DNA of 64,000 nucleotides from JACCZX01 sp963801035 (GCA_963801035.1 CAWDDF010000003.1:248001-312000), one strand, 5' to 3'; counted from the stretch's first letter, positions 7,942-17,526 are shown. Notes: a model not told the origin generated them from the letters alone. Translations and numbers: made by a program.

Positions 7942-8541
7942 TTACTTCTTCTGAGTGCCGAAGTCGACCTTTGGCGGTTGCTTGACTGCCGCTTCATCGG
8001 CTACTGCGAACTGCGGCTTCGGAGATGCGCCCGTCAATATCTTGCCGAGAAAATTCTGAAGCAAGGCAATCGTCGTGTTGTACTGCGCCACGGCGTCGAT
8101 ATAGCGCTTGCGCGCAATCGCGATGCGATTTTCGGTGCCTTCGAGCTGCGTACGCAAATCCTGGAAGGCTGCATTGGCCTTCAGGTTTGGATAAGCCTCA
8201 ACCGTCACCAGCAAGCGCGACAACGCCGAGCTCAACTGGCTCTGCGCCTGCGTAAATTGCGCAAACGCTTGCGGGTTGTTGATCAATTCGGGGGTTGCCT
8301 GAATCGCCGTTGCACGCGCTCGGGCCTCTATCACATTCTGCAGCGTCGACTGCTCGAAGTTCGCTTCGCCTTTGACAGTCTCGACGATGTTTGGGATCAG
8401 ATCAGCGCGCCGCTGATACTGGTTCAGCACTTCGGACCATGCCGCGTTGACTGTCTGTTCCTGAGTGACGATCGTGTTGTAACCGCACCCGGTCAATACG
8501 CTGACGATCGCCATGGCGGCCAGGACACGCAGTGTTCTCAT
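7942..8541 (-). CDS. lemA: LemA family lipoprotein
   Basis: A 199-residue LemA protein: N-terminal hydrophobic segment with lipobox LTGC (Cys19), then the helical LemA domain with its highly conserved NAAWSEVLNQYQRRADLIPN and VEAYPNLKANAAFQDLRTQLEGTENRI blocks (here given in part), and RYIDAVAQYN. It heads the lemA-YgcG-TPM cluster on the minus strand. LemA proteins are membrane-anchored helical bundles of unknown biochemical role. The divergent flavin reductase starts about 90 bp away. Confidence 0.92.
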   Translation of the reverse strand: MRTLRVLAAMAIVSVLTGCGYNTIVTQEQTVNAAWSEVLNQYQRRADLIPNIVETVKGEANFEQSTLQNVIEARARATAIQATPELINNPQAFAQFTQAQSQLSSALSRLLVTVEAYPNLKANAAFQDLRTQLEGTENRIAIARKRYIDAVAQYNTTIALLQNFLGKILTGASPKPQFAVADEAAVKQPPKVDFGTQKK

Positions 8542-8632
8542 TTTTCCTCCGACTCATTGGGTGTTTGCAGCCACATTGTGCCTCGGCGCGAGAAGCGGCG
8601 TGGCGAACTATGTTTCTCCGTAAACTGCCGCG

Positions 8633-9151
8633 ATGAAAAGCCGCGCGCGCACCGACTACAGACGCGCACTCGCCCAGTTCGCGACTGGAGTCACGATCGT
8701 TACGACGCGTACAGCCGAGGGCTCACCTACCGGCCTGACGGTGAATTCCTTCAACTCTGTATCGCTCGATCCGCCTCTGATCTTGTGGAGCTTGTCGCTG
8801 AAGGCCGGCGCACTGCCGGCTTTCCGCGACTGCCCGAGCTACGCAATCAACGTGCTGGCTGCGGACCAGCTAGAGCTTGCCAAACGCTTTGCTTCACGCG
8901 GCGTCGATCGCTTCGCCGGCACCGATTGGCACGCGGGCCCGCGGGGGCTGCCCGTAATCAACGGCAGCGTCGCGACGTTCATTGCGCACAACCGCAACCA
9001 GCATCTGGAAGGCGATCACATTATTTTCGTCGGTGAAGTCACCGAGTTCGATGTGCCCGGCGGTCCGCCGCTCGTGTTTCACGACGGTCGCTACATCGCC
9101 AGCGCAACGGAAGAGCCATTGCCGCGCGCGTTTCGCAAACCTTGGCGGTGA
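8633..9151 (+). CDS. Flavin reductase family protein
   Basis: The 172-residue protein has the split-barrel FMN-binding fold of HpaC-type reductases: FATGVTIVTTRTAEG, LTVNSFNSVSLDPPLILWSL, YAINVLAADQLELAKRFA and the GDHIIFVGEVTEFD strand. Known members reduce FMN/FAD with NAD(P)H for a two-component monooxygenase. No flavin-dependent oxygenase lies next to it, although the anthraniloyl-CoA monooxygenase gene lies 900 bp downstream on the other strand and carries its own flavin and reductase parts. The partner is therefore unassigned. Confidence 0.88.
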   Translation: MKSRARTDYRRALAQFATGVTIVTTRTAEGSPTGLTVNSFNSVSLDPPLILWSLSLKAGALPAFRDCPSYAINVLAADQLELAKRFASRGVDRFAGTDWHAGPRGLPVINGSVATFIAHNRNQHLEGDHIIFVGEVTEFDVPGGPPLVFHDGRYIASATEEPLPRAFRKPWR

Positions 9152-9218
9152 GTCATCGACACGAATCAATGACAAGAAATGGAGTGATCGCCGCGGCGGT
9201 GAAAACGAAAATCGCCGG

Positions 9219-10085
9219 ATGAAAGCTCGCGACCTGTTCGATTTCACACTGCTCGCAGCCCTGTGGGGCGCAAGCTTCCTGTTTACCCGGATTGCTGTTC
9301 CCGCGTTCGGTCCGCTCGCGATTGCGGATTTGCGCACCGCCATTGCAGCGCTCGTGCTGCTATCCCTGCTTCTATGGCGCGGCGGCGCTGCGGAGCTTGC
9401 ACCGAATGCGTTTCGCTTCCTGCTGCTCGGCGCATTCAACTCGGCGATTCCTTTCACGCTGTTTGCCTACGCAGTGCTATCGATCACCGCGGGCCTCGCT
9501 GCGATATTGAACGCGACAGTGCCACTGTTCGCTGCGGTGGTCGGGTGGCTCTGGTTGCGGGAACGCCTGACGATGTTGCAGTGGCTCGGACTGGCGATCG
9601 GCTTCGCGGGCGTCTTTTGGTTGTCAGCGGATAGCGCCAGCTTTAAACCTGGCGGGCATGGATTGGCGATTGTCGCCGCGCTGTTGGCATGCGTGTCCTA
9701 TGCCATCTCCGGGAGCCTCGTGAAGCTCTACTTTTCTCACGTTCGGCCCCTTGCAGTCGCTACTGGCAGTCAGATCGCAGCGTGTGCATTACTGCTGCCC
9801 CTGACGCTCGTCCATCTGCCGCCGACGATGCCGACCCCGGTTGATTGGTTGGCGCTGATAGCACTTGGCGTGTTTTGCACCGGAATCGCGTACGCGTTGT
9901 ACTTCCGGTTGATTGCAAGAGTGGGACCCACCAAGACGATGGCAGTCACATTCCTGATTCCCGCCTTCGCCATTTTGTGGGGCGTCGTTTTCCTGGCTGA
10001 GCAAGTGACTTGGGTCATGCTCGGAGGCTGTGCTGTGATCCTGATCGGCACAGCATTGGCGACGCAAGTCCTTATCAAGCGCTAG
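9219..10085 (+). CDS. EamA/DMT-superfamily exporter
   Basis: A 288-residue inner-membrane protein with about ten hydrophobic helices in two EamA repeats, typical of drug/metabolite transporters. The start ATG at 9219 (MKARDLFDFTLLAALWGASF) gives the standard N-terminal EamA helix; the open frame upstream overlaps the flavin reductase and is ignored. Substrate cannot be told from sequence. Its end overlaps the convergent monooxygenase gene by 11 bp. Members of this family commonly export amino acids or metabolites; a link with the adjacent tryptophan catabolism is only a guess. Confidence 0.88.
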   Translation: MKARDLFDFTLLAALWGASFLFTRIAVPAFGPLAIADLRTAIAALVLLSLLLWRGGAAELAPNAFRFLLLGAFNSAIPFTLFAYAVLSITAGLAAILNATVPLFAAVVGWLWLRERLTMLQWLGLAIGFAGVFWLSADSASFKPGGHGLAIVAALLACVSYAISGSLVKLYFSHVRPLAVATGSQIAACALLLPLTLVHLPPTMPTPVDWLALIALGVFCTGIAYALYFRLIARVGPTKTMAVTFLIPAFAILWGVVFLAEQVTWVMLGGCAVILIGTALATQVLIKR

Positions 10086-12451
10086 CCTTCTTTATGCGAG
10101 CGGTCTGCGCGGCGTTGTCCCGCATCGCCTCCTCGCGCACACGGCGCTGCAACGCATGCAGCTGCTGTGCGCCTGTCAGATACTGCGAAGGCCACGTGAC
10201 CCCTTCGTATCCGAGCTCAGCGGCCGCGTGCAACGTGAAGTACGGGTCGGCCAGATGTGGACGCGCCAGCGCCACCAGATCCGCGCGGCCTGACAGCAAC
10301 AGCGTGTTGACCTGATCGGCGGTGGTCACTGCACCCACCGCCATCGTTGCAATACCGACTTCCAGCCGAATCTGCTCGGAAAAACTCGCCTGAAACATGC
10401 GGCCGTAAACGGGCTTGCTGGTCGGATCTGTCTGCCCTGTCGATACGTCGAAAAGATCACACCCGGCATCTTTGAATGCCTGCGCAATCTGCACGCTGTC
10501 CGCAGCGGTGGTGCCACCCGCAACCCAGTCTGTCGCCGAAACACGCACCGACATCGGCTTGTGTTGCGGCCACACGCTCGCGCACTGCGCGAAACAGTTC
10601 TAGCGGGAAGCGCAGACGATTGGCGAGCGAGCCACCGTACTCGTCACTGCGCTGGTTCGTGATTGGCGATAAGAAGCTGGCGAGCAGATAGCCGTGCGCC
10701 ATGTGCAGCTCGAGCAGATCGAATCCAGCGTCGTCGGCCATGATGGCCGAGTTGCAGAACTGCTCGATGAACTCATCAAGATCGGCGCGCGTCGCAGCGC
10801 GAGGCACTTGATTGATACCCGGCTGATATGCGAGTGCCGAGGCGGAGACGAGCGGCCAGTTGGGTTCGGTGTCGTATTCGTCCAGCGGCCAGTCCATGCG
10901 GCGCCATCCCACCTGCGTCGACCCTTTGCGGCCCGAATGGCCGATTTGCATTGCGATCTTCGCGTCGGTGTGACGATGCACGAAATCGACCAGGCGCTTC
11001 CATGCATCGACATGTGCGCTTGCATACAACCCGGTGCATCCCGGCGTAATGCGACCGCGTGGCGACACGCAAGTCATCTCGATAAAGACCAGACCGGCTC
11101 CGCCTTTGGCACGCTCGGCGTAGTGCGAGAAGTGCCAGTCGTTCGGCGTGCCGTTCACCGCGGAGTATTGCGCCATCGGCGACACGACCACGCGATTCGC
11201 AATCGACAGCTCGCGCAATCTCAGGGGCGCAAACATCGGCGGCGTCAGCAAATCGGGCGGCGGGCGGATGTTCAAACGCTTGGCTTCGCGGCGATTCCAG
11301 CGCTCGGTCGCATCGGCGACAAGGGCAGCATCGCGCAATCGCAGGTTCTCGTAAGTGATTTGCTTGCTGCGCGTAAGAAGACTCACATTGAATTGCCACG
11401 GCTCGAGCTGCCAGAAGCGGCGCACGTTTTCGAACCACGCCAGCGAAACATTGGCCGAGTGCTGAATGCGCCCGACTTCGTCACGACGTTGCGCTTCATA
11501 GTCCGCAAGTGCGTTGCTCAGATCTTTTATGCCCGCAGAATCGCTCGAGGGTTGCGCGATCATTGACTTATGCAGCGCAATGGCATCTTCAAGTGCGAGC
11601 TTCGTGCCGGAGCCAATCGCGAAGTGCGCGGTATGCGCAGCGTCGCCGAGCAACACCAGCGGCACACCGTGCGGACGAGCGTGCCATTTGGCGAGCGTGA
11701 TGGTCGGAAACTGGCGCCATAGCGAGCGATTCGTCAGCACACCACTGCCCTTCAGCTCTTCGCTGAAAAGCCGCTCTACGTAGGCGGCAGTCGCCGCTTC
11801 GTCTTCGACCGCCAGCCCTGAGCGGCGCCACGTATCGTCCGTGGTTTCGATCACAATCGTGCTTTCGCCCGCCGCATACATGTACGCATGCATGTTCCAC
11901 AGTCCGTGTTCGTTTTCGCGAAAACTGTAGAAAAATCCAGGCAGCGAAAGATTGGCGCCCAGCCAGACGAATCGATTGCTGCGCAGATCCACCGTTGGGA
12001 GAAAGTCTTCGTTGTGATGGGCGCGTATTGCGGAGTTGGCGCCGTCGGCCGCGACCACCAGCTGCGCGCCACGGTGTGCATCGATGCCCGGATCTTCGGT
12101 GCCATAACGAACCCGCACACCGAGCACGCTCGCGCGTCTCTGCAGAATCTGCAGCAACGTTATGCGCTTGATGCCTGAGAACCCATGGCCCGACGACTTC
12201 ATCGTGTGCCCGCGGAACTGCACGAAAATGTCGTCCCAATAAGCAAAGTTCGCCGCGATCTCTCGATAGCTCGGCTCGTCGGCCGCCTTCAGATTCGCGA
12301 GCGTCTCGTCGGAAAGAACGATGCCAAAACCAAACGTGTCATCCGCTGCATTTCGCTCGACAACGTCAACGGTTGCGAGCGGCAAACTCTTCTTCGCAAG
12401 AATCGCGAAATACAGCCCGGCCGGCCCCCCGCCGATGATGTCGATGCGCAT
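10075..12451 (-). pseudogene. Bifunctional anthraniloyl-CoA / salicylyl-CoA 5-hydroxylase-type monooxygenase, frameshifted
   Basis: A two-domain flavoenzyme of about 790 residues. The N-terminal half is a class A FAD monooxygenase (MRIDIIGGGPAGLYFAILAK start; GVPLVLLGDAAHTAHFAIGS). The C-terminal half is an Old-Yellow-Enzyme-type FMN oxidoreductase (FAPLRLRELSIANRVVVSPM, AKGGAGLVFIEMT, MQIGHSGRKGS, GFDLLELHMAHGYLLASFLS). The frame breaks near 10570-10577; deleting one base yields ERWPQHKPMSVRVSATDW and the rest of the barrel. The family hydroxylates 2-aminobenzoyl-CoA or salicylyl-CoA. Divergent kynU/kynA make the anthranilate route the better reading. I chose ATG 12451 because the FAD-binding strand begins there; a longer upstream frame looks spurious. 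Confidence 0.88.
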
Positions 12452-12545
12452 TGAGAAAGGATACAAGCGCACGCCTAGAATCGCGGGCCATGCATTGCCT
12501 TTGCCGTATCGCACCCGCGGTCGCCGCCCTTTTGCGTGAGCCGGC

Positions 12546-13817
12546 GTGACGCGAGACGATTGCGTCACTCTCGATACGCAGGATCCGCTCGCGAAGCATC
12601 GCGGGAAGTTTGTCATTCCCGCCGGTGTGATTTACCTCGACGGAAACTCGCTCGGCGCGCTGCCTCGCGCTGCGATAGACCGAGTTGCACGCGTCGTCGA
12701 GCACGAATGGGGCGAGGGCTTGATCCGGTCATGGAATACGGCCGGCTGGATCGAACTGCCGCGCCGCGTCGGCGCCAAGATCGCGCACCTGATCGGCGCG
12801 CAAACACATGAAGTGATTTGTGCCGATTCAACATCGGTCAACCTGTTCAAGGTGCTGACCACGGCGCTCCGTCTGCAGGCGTCGCGGCCGAAGGTGTCGC
12901 TGCGCGAGCGCAAAGTCATTCTGTCGGAGACGACGAATTTTCCGACCGATCTTTATGTCGCACAGGGCGTCATCGATTTGCTCGGTCAGGGCCATGAAAT
13001 AAGGCTCGTCGAGTTCGACGAAGTGGCCGACGCGATCGACGACCGTACTGCCGTCGTGATGCTGACGCATGTGAACTTCAGGACCGGCGCGATGCATGAC
13101 ATGTCGGCACTGACAAGGCGCGCGCACGGCGCCGGCTCATTGGCCGTCTGGGATCTGTCGCACTCCGCCGGCGCGGTACCGGTCGACCTGAATGGAGCCG
13201 GCACCGATTTTGCCGTCGGCTGCGGCTACAAATACTTGAACGGAGGGCCAGGTGCGCCGGCGTTCGTGTTCGCGGCCAGTCGGCATCTTGCGGCGATCTC
13301 CGACGACACGTACGCACAACCACTGTCAGGCTGGCTCGGCCATCACGCACCGTTCGAGTTCGTCGCGGACTATCAACCCGCTGCATCGATCGATCGCTAT
13401 GCCGTTGGCACGCCGTCGATCGTTGCGCTATCAGCGCTCGAAGTTGGCGTCGACACGGTACTGGCAGCAGGCATCGATGCGCTGCGCGCGAAGTCGATCG
13501 CACTGACGCGGCTGTTCATCGAATTGATCGAACAGCGCTGCTCGGAGCTCGGACTAACGCTGGCCTCGCCGCGCACGGCCTCGCATCGCGGAAGTCAGGT
13601 CTGCTGGTCGCATCCGCACGCGTATGCGGTGATGCGCGCGCTTATTCAGCGCGGCGTTATCGGCGATTTTCGATCGCCGGACATTGTTCGCTTTGGTTTC
13701 GCGCCGCTTTATGTGAGTTATGCCGACGTCTGGGATGCGGTGCAAGCACTGCATCAAGTGCTGGCGGAGCGCGAGTGGCAGCGCAGCGAATTTCAGACGC
13801 GCGAGGCAGTGACATGA
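12546..13817 (+). CDS. kynU: Kynureninase
   Basis: A PLP enzyme that splits kynurenine into anthranilate and alanine. The GTG start at 12546 gives MTRDDCVTLDTQDPLAKHRG, the normal N-terminus. Visible motifs: IYLDGNSLGALP, the cofactor-binding STSVNLFKVL, WDLSHSAGAVPVDL and GCGYKYLNGGPGAPAFVF, whose Lys is the expected Schiff-base residue, then QPLSGWLGHHAPFEF and the C-terminal GDFRSPDIVRFGFAPLYVSY. At 423 residues it is full length. It is first of kynU-kynA-ridA, divergent from the aromatic-CoA monooxygenase 94 bp away, which probably shares control. Confidence 0.95.
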   Translation: MTRDDCVTLDTQDPLAKHRGKFVIPAGVIYLDGNSLGALPRAAIDRVARVVEHEWGEGLIRSWNTAGWIELPRRVGAKIAHLIGAQTHEVICADSTSVNLFKVLTTALRLQASRPKVSLRERKVILSETTNFPTDLYVAQGVIDLLGQGHEIRLVEFDEVADAIDDRTAVVMLTHVNFRTGAMHDMSALTRRAHGAGSLAVWDLSHSAGAVPVDLNGAGTDFAVGCGYKYLNGGPGAPAFVFAASRHLAAISDDTYAQPLSGWLGHHAPFEFVADYQPAASIDRYAVGTPSIVALSALEVGVDTVLAAGIDALRAKSIALTRLFIELIEQRCSELGLTLASPRTASHRGSQVCWSHPHAYAVMRALIQRGVIGDFRSPDIVRFGFAPLYVSYADVWDAVQALHQVLAEREWQRSEFQTREAVT

Positions 13818-13824
13818 CTTGCAA

Positions 13825-14610
13825 ATGAGCGACCTGCGCTACGGCGACTATCTTGCGCTGGATTCGATTTTGAATGCGCAGCATCCGCGTTCGCCCGATC
13901 CGAACGAACTGTTGTTCATCATTCAGCATCAGACCAGCGAGCTATGGATGAAGTTGGCGGTGCACGAGCTGCGCGCCGCACGCGACGCCATTCGCGCCGA
14001 CGATCTGCCACCCGCGTTCAAGATGCTCGCGCGAGTGTCGCGCATCATGGAACAGCTCGTGCACGCGTGGGATGTTCTGGCCACGATGACTCCGAGCGAG
14101 TACAGCGCGATTCGCCCGTATCTAAGCACCAGCTCCGGTTTCCAGTCGTGGCAGTACCGCGAGATCGAGTTCGTGCTCGGCAACAAAGCTTCCGACATGT
14201 TGAAACCGCACGAGCAGACGACCGTTCACGCGACGTTGCAAAGCGCGTTGAATGCGCCGTCGCTCTACGACGAGGCGATACGACTTCTCGCTCGTCGCGG
14301 CTTTCCGATCGACAGGGCGATCATCGGACGCGACGTTCGCGAATCTCACGAACCCGATGCGTCGGTCGAGCAGGCATGGCTGACCATTTATCGCGCCCCG
14401 CGCGAGTACTGGGAGTTGTACGAGCTTGCCGAAGAGCTGGTTGATCTCGAAGACGCATTTCGCTTGTGGCGCTTCCGCCACGTAACGACGGTCGAACGCA
14501 TCATCGGGTTCAAGACGGGCACTGGCGGCACCAGCGGTGTTGCGTACCTGCGCAAAATGCTCGAGGTTGTATTGTTTCCTGAACTCTGGAAGGTGCGTAC
14601 CGATCTATGA
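13825..14610 (+). CDS. kynA: Tryptophan 2,3-dioxygenase
   Basis: A haem enzyme that opens the indole ring of tryptophan to N-formylkynurenine. The sequence shows LRYGDYLALDSIL, the conserved FIIQHQTSELWMKL, STSSGFQSWQYREIEFVLGN and the C-terminal RIIGFKTGTGGTSGVAYLRK. I place the start at ATG 13825, 7 bp after the kynU stop; a TTG at 13819 is possible. The 261-residue length is normal. Its product needs a formamidase (kynB), which is not in this cluster, before kynureninase can act. Confidence 0.95.
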   Translation: MSDLRYGDYLALDSILNAQHPRSPDPNELLFIIQHQTSELWMKLAVHELRAARDAIRADDLPPAFKMLARVSRIMEQLVHAWDVLATMTPSEYSAIRPYLSTSSGFQSWQYREIEFVLGNKASDMLKPHEQTTVHATLQSALNAPSLYDEAIRLLARRGFPIDRAIIGRDVRESHEPDASVEQAWLTIYRAPREYWELYELAEELVDLEDAFRLWRFRHVTTVERIIGFKTGTGGTSGVAYLRKMLEVVLFPELWKVRTDL

Positions 14611-15008
14611 ACATCTTGCAACCTCCAAGCTGGCAGCAGCCCCGTGGCTACGTGAATGGTATTGCCGCAAGCGGCGTCGTCATCTCAGTCGCCGGCCAAG
14701 TCGGCTGGAATGCACAGGGCAAGTTCGAAACCGATGACCTCGTCGGCCAGATCAGGCAGGCGCTTGCCAACGTGCTGGCTGTGCTTGCGGAAGCCAACGC
14801 TGGTCCCCACCACATCGTGCGCATGACCTGGTACCTGTTGAGCCGCGACGAGTATGTGGCTCGCTCAGCGGAGATCGGCACTGTGTATCGCGAGCTTATG
14901 ACCAACGGCGCCGCACACTACCCTGCAATGACGGCCGTGCAAGTGGGCGCGCTGATCGAGCCGCGCGCAAAAGTTGAGATCGAGGTCACCGCAATAATGC
15001 CGGCGTAG
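14607..15008 (+). CDS. RidA family protein
   Basis: A 133-residue RidA/YjgF-family protein; members hydrolyse reactive enamines/imines, and some act as 2-aminomuconate deaminases. Visible: GYVNGIAASGVVISVAGQVG, the helix QIRQALANVLAVLAEANAGP, HIVRMTWYLL and PAMTAVQVGALIEPRAKVEIEV (part), including the Arg that usually binds the substrate carboxylate. It overlaps the kynA stop by 4 bp (ATGA), so it is translated with kynA. Its place in an anthranilate-forming operon suggests it handles an amino-group intermediate of that route rather than general housekeeping; this is inference. Confidence 0.88.
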   Translation: MNILQPPSWQQPRGYVNGIAASGVVISVAGQVGWNAQGKFETDDLVGQIRQALANVLAVLAEANAGPHHIVRMTWYLLSRDEYVARSAEIGTVYRELMTNGAAHYPAMTAVQVGALIEPRAKVEIEVTAIMPA

Positions 15009-15037
15009 TTGCGGCCCCTGCGGGCAGAGCGGGGGCG

Positions 15038-15856
15038 TTACCGTAGGCGACGACGTCGAATCCCAAGAGCACCTGCGAGCAAGGTAACCGTAATCAGTCC
15101 CAGCGTTCCCGGTTCGGGAACGGCCACCATCGTCGCAGCGGCAGAGAATGCATTCGACCGGTTCTCCAGCAGCCCATTATTTAAGTCCTCGAGAATCACT
15201 CGATAGAAATAGCTGTGGCCTGCAAGCAGCACGCCCTCAGGCAACGTGAAGCTGGTTGCCTCGGCCACCAGGTTGGTCTGAAAGATCTGAGCACCGCTTC
15301 CCGCGTCAATGGCGCGCAGGCGAATACGGTCGATGTCATACCCTGACAAATTAGGCAGCGACCATGTGATGGTCGGTGTCGCGCCGTGGTCTGAGACTTG
15401 TACATCAGAGGCAAAGGGGAGTAGCTCGGGATCGGGGATTGTCGGGAAAAAGCCGGAGATCGACCCCGACGTATCTGTCGCCACAAAACCCCAGGGCGGT
15501 GATGAAGCCGCAAAGGCGAGCAAGCCTGGTTCGGAAAACGGGACTGAGCGACGGCTGAAGAGGTAGTTCGCGAAAATCGGCGACCCCTGAAAAAACAGAT
15601 TGAACTGGATACCGCCCGGGCGCGTGGCGATCACGTTTACTGCGCTGGCCGGGTCGCTGGAAATCAGCTGAACGTCCCACTGTGCATGATTACCGACGAC
15701 GGCGGTTGCAAAGTTGGGCACGCTATTAGGAGCGTAGCGATCGGTGTAGTAAAAGAGATTGGTGATGACCGGAGCGGCAAGCGCTGGAGTGCTGAGTGCG
15801 ACGGCGCTCGCGAGCAACACTGTTGTCAAGACCATGCGGCCCTGCAGCGTAATCAT
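15038..15856 (-). CDS. PEP-CTERM sorting domain protein, no known enzymatic domain
   Basis: A secreted 272-residue protein with an N-terminal signal peptide (to about TPALAAP) and a C-terminal exosortase signal: VPEPGTLGLITVTLLAGALG then IRRRRLR. The body (about residues 30-245) resembles a beta-sandwich: TITWSLPNLSGYDIDRIRLR and YFYRVILEDLNNGLLEN suggest a fibronectin-type or similar fold. PEP-CTERM tails are known to direct proteins through exosortase to the surface or exopolysaccharide matrix. It is convergent with the kyn operon and divergent from the next PEP-CTERM gene. A good ribosome-binding site (AGGAGGAG) precedes its ATG. Confidence 0.85.
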   Translation of the reverse strand: MITLQGRMVLTTVLLASAVALSTPALAAPVITNLFYYTDRYAPNSVPNFATAVVGNHAQWDVQLISSDPASAVNVIATRPGGIQFNLFFQGSPIFANYLFSRRSVPFSEPGLLAFAASSPPWGFVATDTSGSISGFFPTIPDPELLPFASDVQVSDHGATPTITWSLPNLSGYDIDRIRLRAIDAGSGAQIFQTNLVAEATSFTLPEGVLLAGHSYFYRVILEDLNNGLLENRSNAFSAAATMVAVPEPGTLGLITVTLLAGALGIRRRRLR

Positions 15857-16086
15857 GGCTCCTCCTGATTTTTTGTTTGATTGAGCTTATCCGCAGCGCA
15901 ACTAGACGCGCAATCGAGCCGACGAGCGGCAATGCCAATTGGCTCCTGCCCGCCACCGCCATCGTCCAGTCTGGATTCAATTCAGTCTCTCTGCCCGGGC
16001 ATCAGACATGCAAGTACTGTCGCCGTCTTTGACACATGCAAGTTGGTCGCGCTAGTAACCCTTTGAGTATTTACGAATATTGCAAT

Positions 16087-16104
16087 TGGTACGAAGAATG
16101 CTTT
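16087..16104 (+). promoter_or_regulatory. Candidate sigma-54 (-24/-12) promoter
   Basis: TTGGTACGAAGAATGCTTT keeps the invariant GG (16088-16089) and GC (16100-16101) with exactly 10 bases between, and matches TGGCACG-N4-TTGCW in most other positions. It lies 48 bp before the ATG of a PEP-CTERM gene in the roughly 290-bp divergent gap 15857-16149, where I see no gene. PEP-CTERM genes in other proteobacteria have been linked to sigma-54 and the PrsK/PrsR pair; no such regulator is in this window. Confidence 0.55.
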
Positions 16105-16149
16105 GGTGGATTTAGCGCTGTTTGGTAGCCAGCCAGGAGACGACAAGCC

Positions 16150-16914
16150 ATGAAGCCAAATTGGAGAAAGTACCTGGCACCGGTTGCGCTGGGCAGCCTG
16201 ATAGCGGCGGTTGCTCCTGGTGCAGGAGCAACGCTGATGCTTGCGGCAACGGTCAATGGGACGAGTGTTTGCGCGTCCGATCAGAACATTGGGTGCGGTT
16301 TCGGAGTCGCCATCCTGGACAGCAACCCATCAGTGAACCAACTGGGACTGGGCGGTGCGGGGAGCTCGATAAACATCGCTGGGGTCGAGGTGTTCGGTTC
16401 GCTGTCAACGGCGACCTATGGGCCTCCTACCAACATACTGAACAGCTCGTCGTTGCAGGTTATCAACACGAATGCCTTCGCGATCGACATTTTGGTTACC
16501 GTGAGCGCGACAGACTACATGCCTCCGTCGCTGATAGCGTTCACCTCAGCCAGCGGCACGTTCCAGAATGTCGGCGGGTCAACGATCGATCTGCGCTGGT
16601 GGAACGATCCGGCCAATCAGCAGGGTGCGGAAACGGCGAACGACACCCCCGGAAATTTGCTCGACTCTTTTAACTTCACTTCTACGTTTGCACCGCAATC
16701 CTTTGCTCATAACGGTGGGCCGATCAACGTCGTAGACCTGCTTCCCTACTCGATGACGCTGCAGTTCGAACTTACTTTGCCCGGGGGCGCGCAACTGATC
16801 AGCCGCGGCCAGACGATCAACAAGGATGTGACTGAAGTTCCCGAGCCGGCATCTCTACTGCTCTTCGGAACTGGCCTTTTGTTGTTCGCATGGCGGTTTC
16901 GCAGCTCGGCCTAA
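16150..16914 (+). CDS. PEP-CTERM sorting domain protein
   Basis: A 254-residue secreted protein. Signal peptide to about GAGAT (residue 28), then a Ser/Thr/Asn-rich body without a domain I recognise, and a C-terminal tail EVPEPASLLLFGTGLLLFAW followed by RFRSSA. The body contains only two cysteines (Cys41 and Cys49 region, VCASDQNIGCGF), which may form a disulfide. It probably forms an operon with the CHRD protein 27 bp downstream and is preceded by the candidate sigma-54 promoter. Role unknown beyond surface or matrix association. Confidence 0.82.
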   Translation: MKPNWRKYLAPVALGSLIAAVAPGAGATLMLAATVNGTSVCASDQNIGCGFGVAILDSNPSVNQLGLGGAGSSINIAGVEVFGSLSTATYGPPTNILNSSSLQVINTNAFAIDILVTVSATDYMPPSLIAFTSASGTFQNVGGSTIDLRWWNDPANQQGAETANDTPGNLLDSFNFTSTFAPQSFAHNGGPINVVDLLPYSMTLQFELTLPGGAQLISRGQTINKDVTEVPEPASLLLFGTGLLLFAWRFRSSA

Positions 16915-16941
16915 CAAAACTCAAGCTTGGGAGGTCACAAC

Positions 16942-17526
16942 ATGACGCTCATTGCCAAGGTGATCGCGCTAACCGCGATGCTGTTGACAGCGCCCCTTAG
17001 TCAGGCCGTAATCATTCCGTACAGCACACCCCTGGCGCCCGAGGTCACAGGCGCAACGGGAAGCGGATTTGTGACGGTCGATTACGACACTGTCGCGAAC
17101 ACGCTTCTCATTAACGCCAATTGGTCGGGCCTGTCTGGTACGACTACGGTGGCTCACATCCATTGCTGCACGGCCGTTCCCGGAACCGGAACTGTGGGTG
17201 TAGCGGTCACGCCGGGTACGCTGCCGGGTTTCCCCGTCGGTGTGTCAGCGGGAAGCTATACCTCGCCCCCGCTAAGTCTCGAGAACCCGGCGACCTTTAC
17301 GGCTACGTTCATTACTGACTTCGCAGGGGGCTTACTTGCGAACGCCGACGACGCTCTGCTCGCCGGTTTCAACGCGGGTCGGGCTTACTTCAACGTTCAC
17401 TCGACTACCTTCCCAGGCGGGGAAATCCGCGGGTTCCTTCAAGCTCGACAGGTCCCTGAGCCTGAGACCCTCGCGCTTCTCGCCTTGGGAATTGCCGGAC
17501 TGGGCTTCGCACAACGGCGCAGATAG
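16942..17526 (+). CDS. CHRD domain protein with PEP-CTERM tail
   Basis: I use ATG 16942, 6 bp after the ribosome-binding site GGGAGG. The 194-residue product has a signal peptide (to about LSQA), one CHRD domain (TLLINANWSGLSGTTTVAHI, with His-Cys-Cys; GGLLANADDALLAGFNAGRA; FNVHSTTFPGGEIRGFL) and the sorting tail VPEPETLALLALGIAGLGFA plus QRRR. CHRD is a beta-strand domain first described in chordin and common in secreted bacterial proteins; its ligand is unknown. It follows another PEP-CTERM gene and probably shares its promoter. Confidence 0.88.
   Translation: MTLIAKVIALTAMLLTAPLSQAVIIPYSTPLAPEVTGATGSGFVTVDYDTVANTLLINANWSGLSGTTTVAHIHCCTAVPGTGTVGVAVTPGTLPGFPVGVSAGSYTSPPLSLENPATFTATFITDFAGGLLANADDALLAGFNAGRAYFNVHSTTFPGGEIRGFLQARQVPEPETLALLALGIAGLGFAQRRR

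Noticed and set aside
7207..9036. A 609-codon open frame on the plus strand
   Set aside because: It is antisense to the TPM and lemA genes and then runs out of frame through the flavin reductase; the real genes in other frames have clear motifs.
12452..12616. A longer N-terminus for the aromatic-CoA monooxygenase reaching into kynU
   Set aside because: The added residues are unlike the family and overlap the divergent kynU; the FAD-binding strand starts right at ATG 12451.
15857..16086. A sigma-54 site for the minus-strand PEP-CTERM gene (15038-15856)
   Set aside because: The best candidate has 11 rather than 10 bases between the conserved dinucleotides, which is not tolerated.
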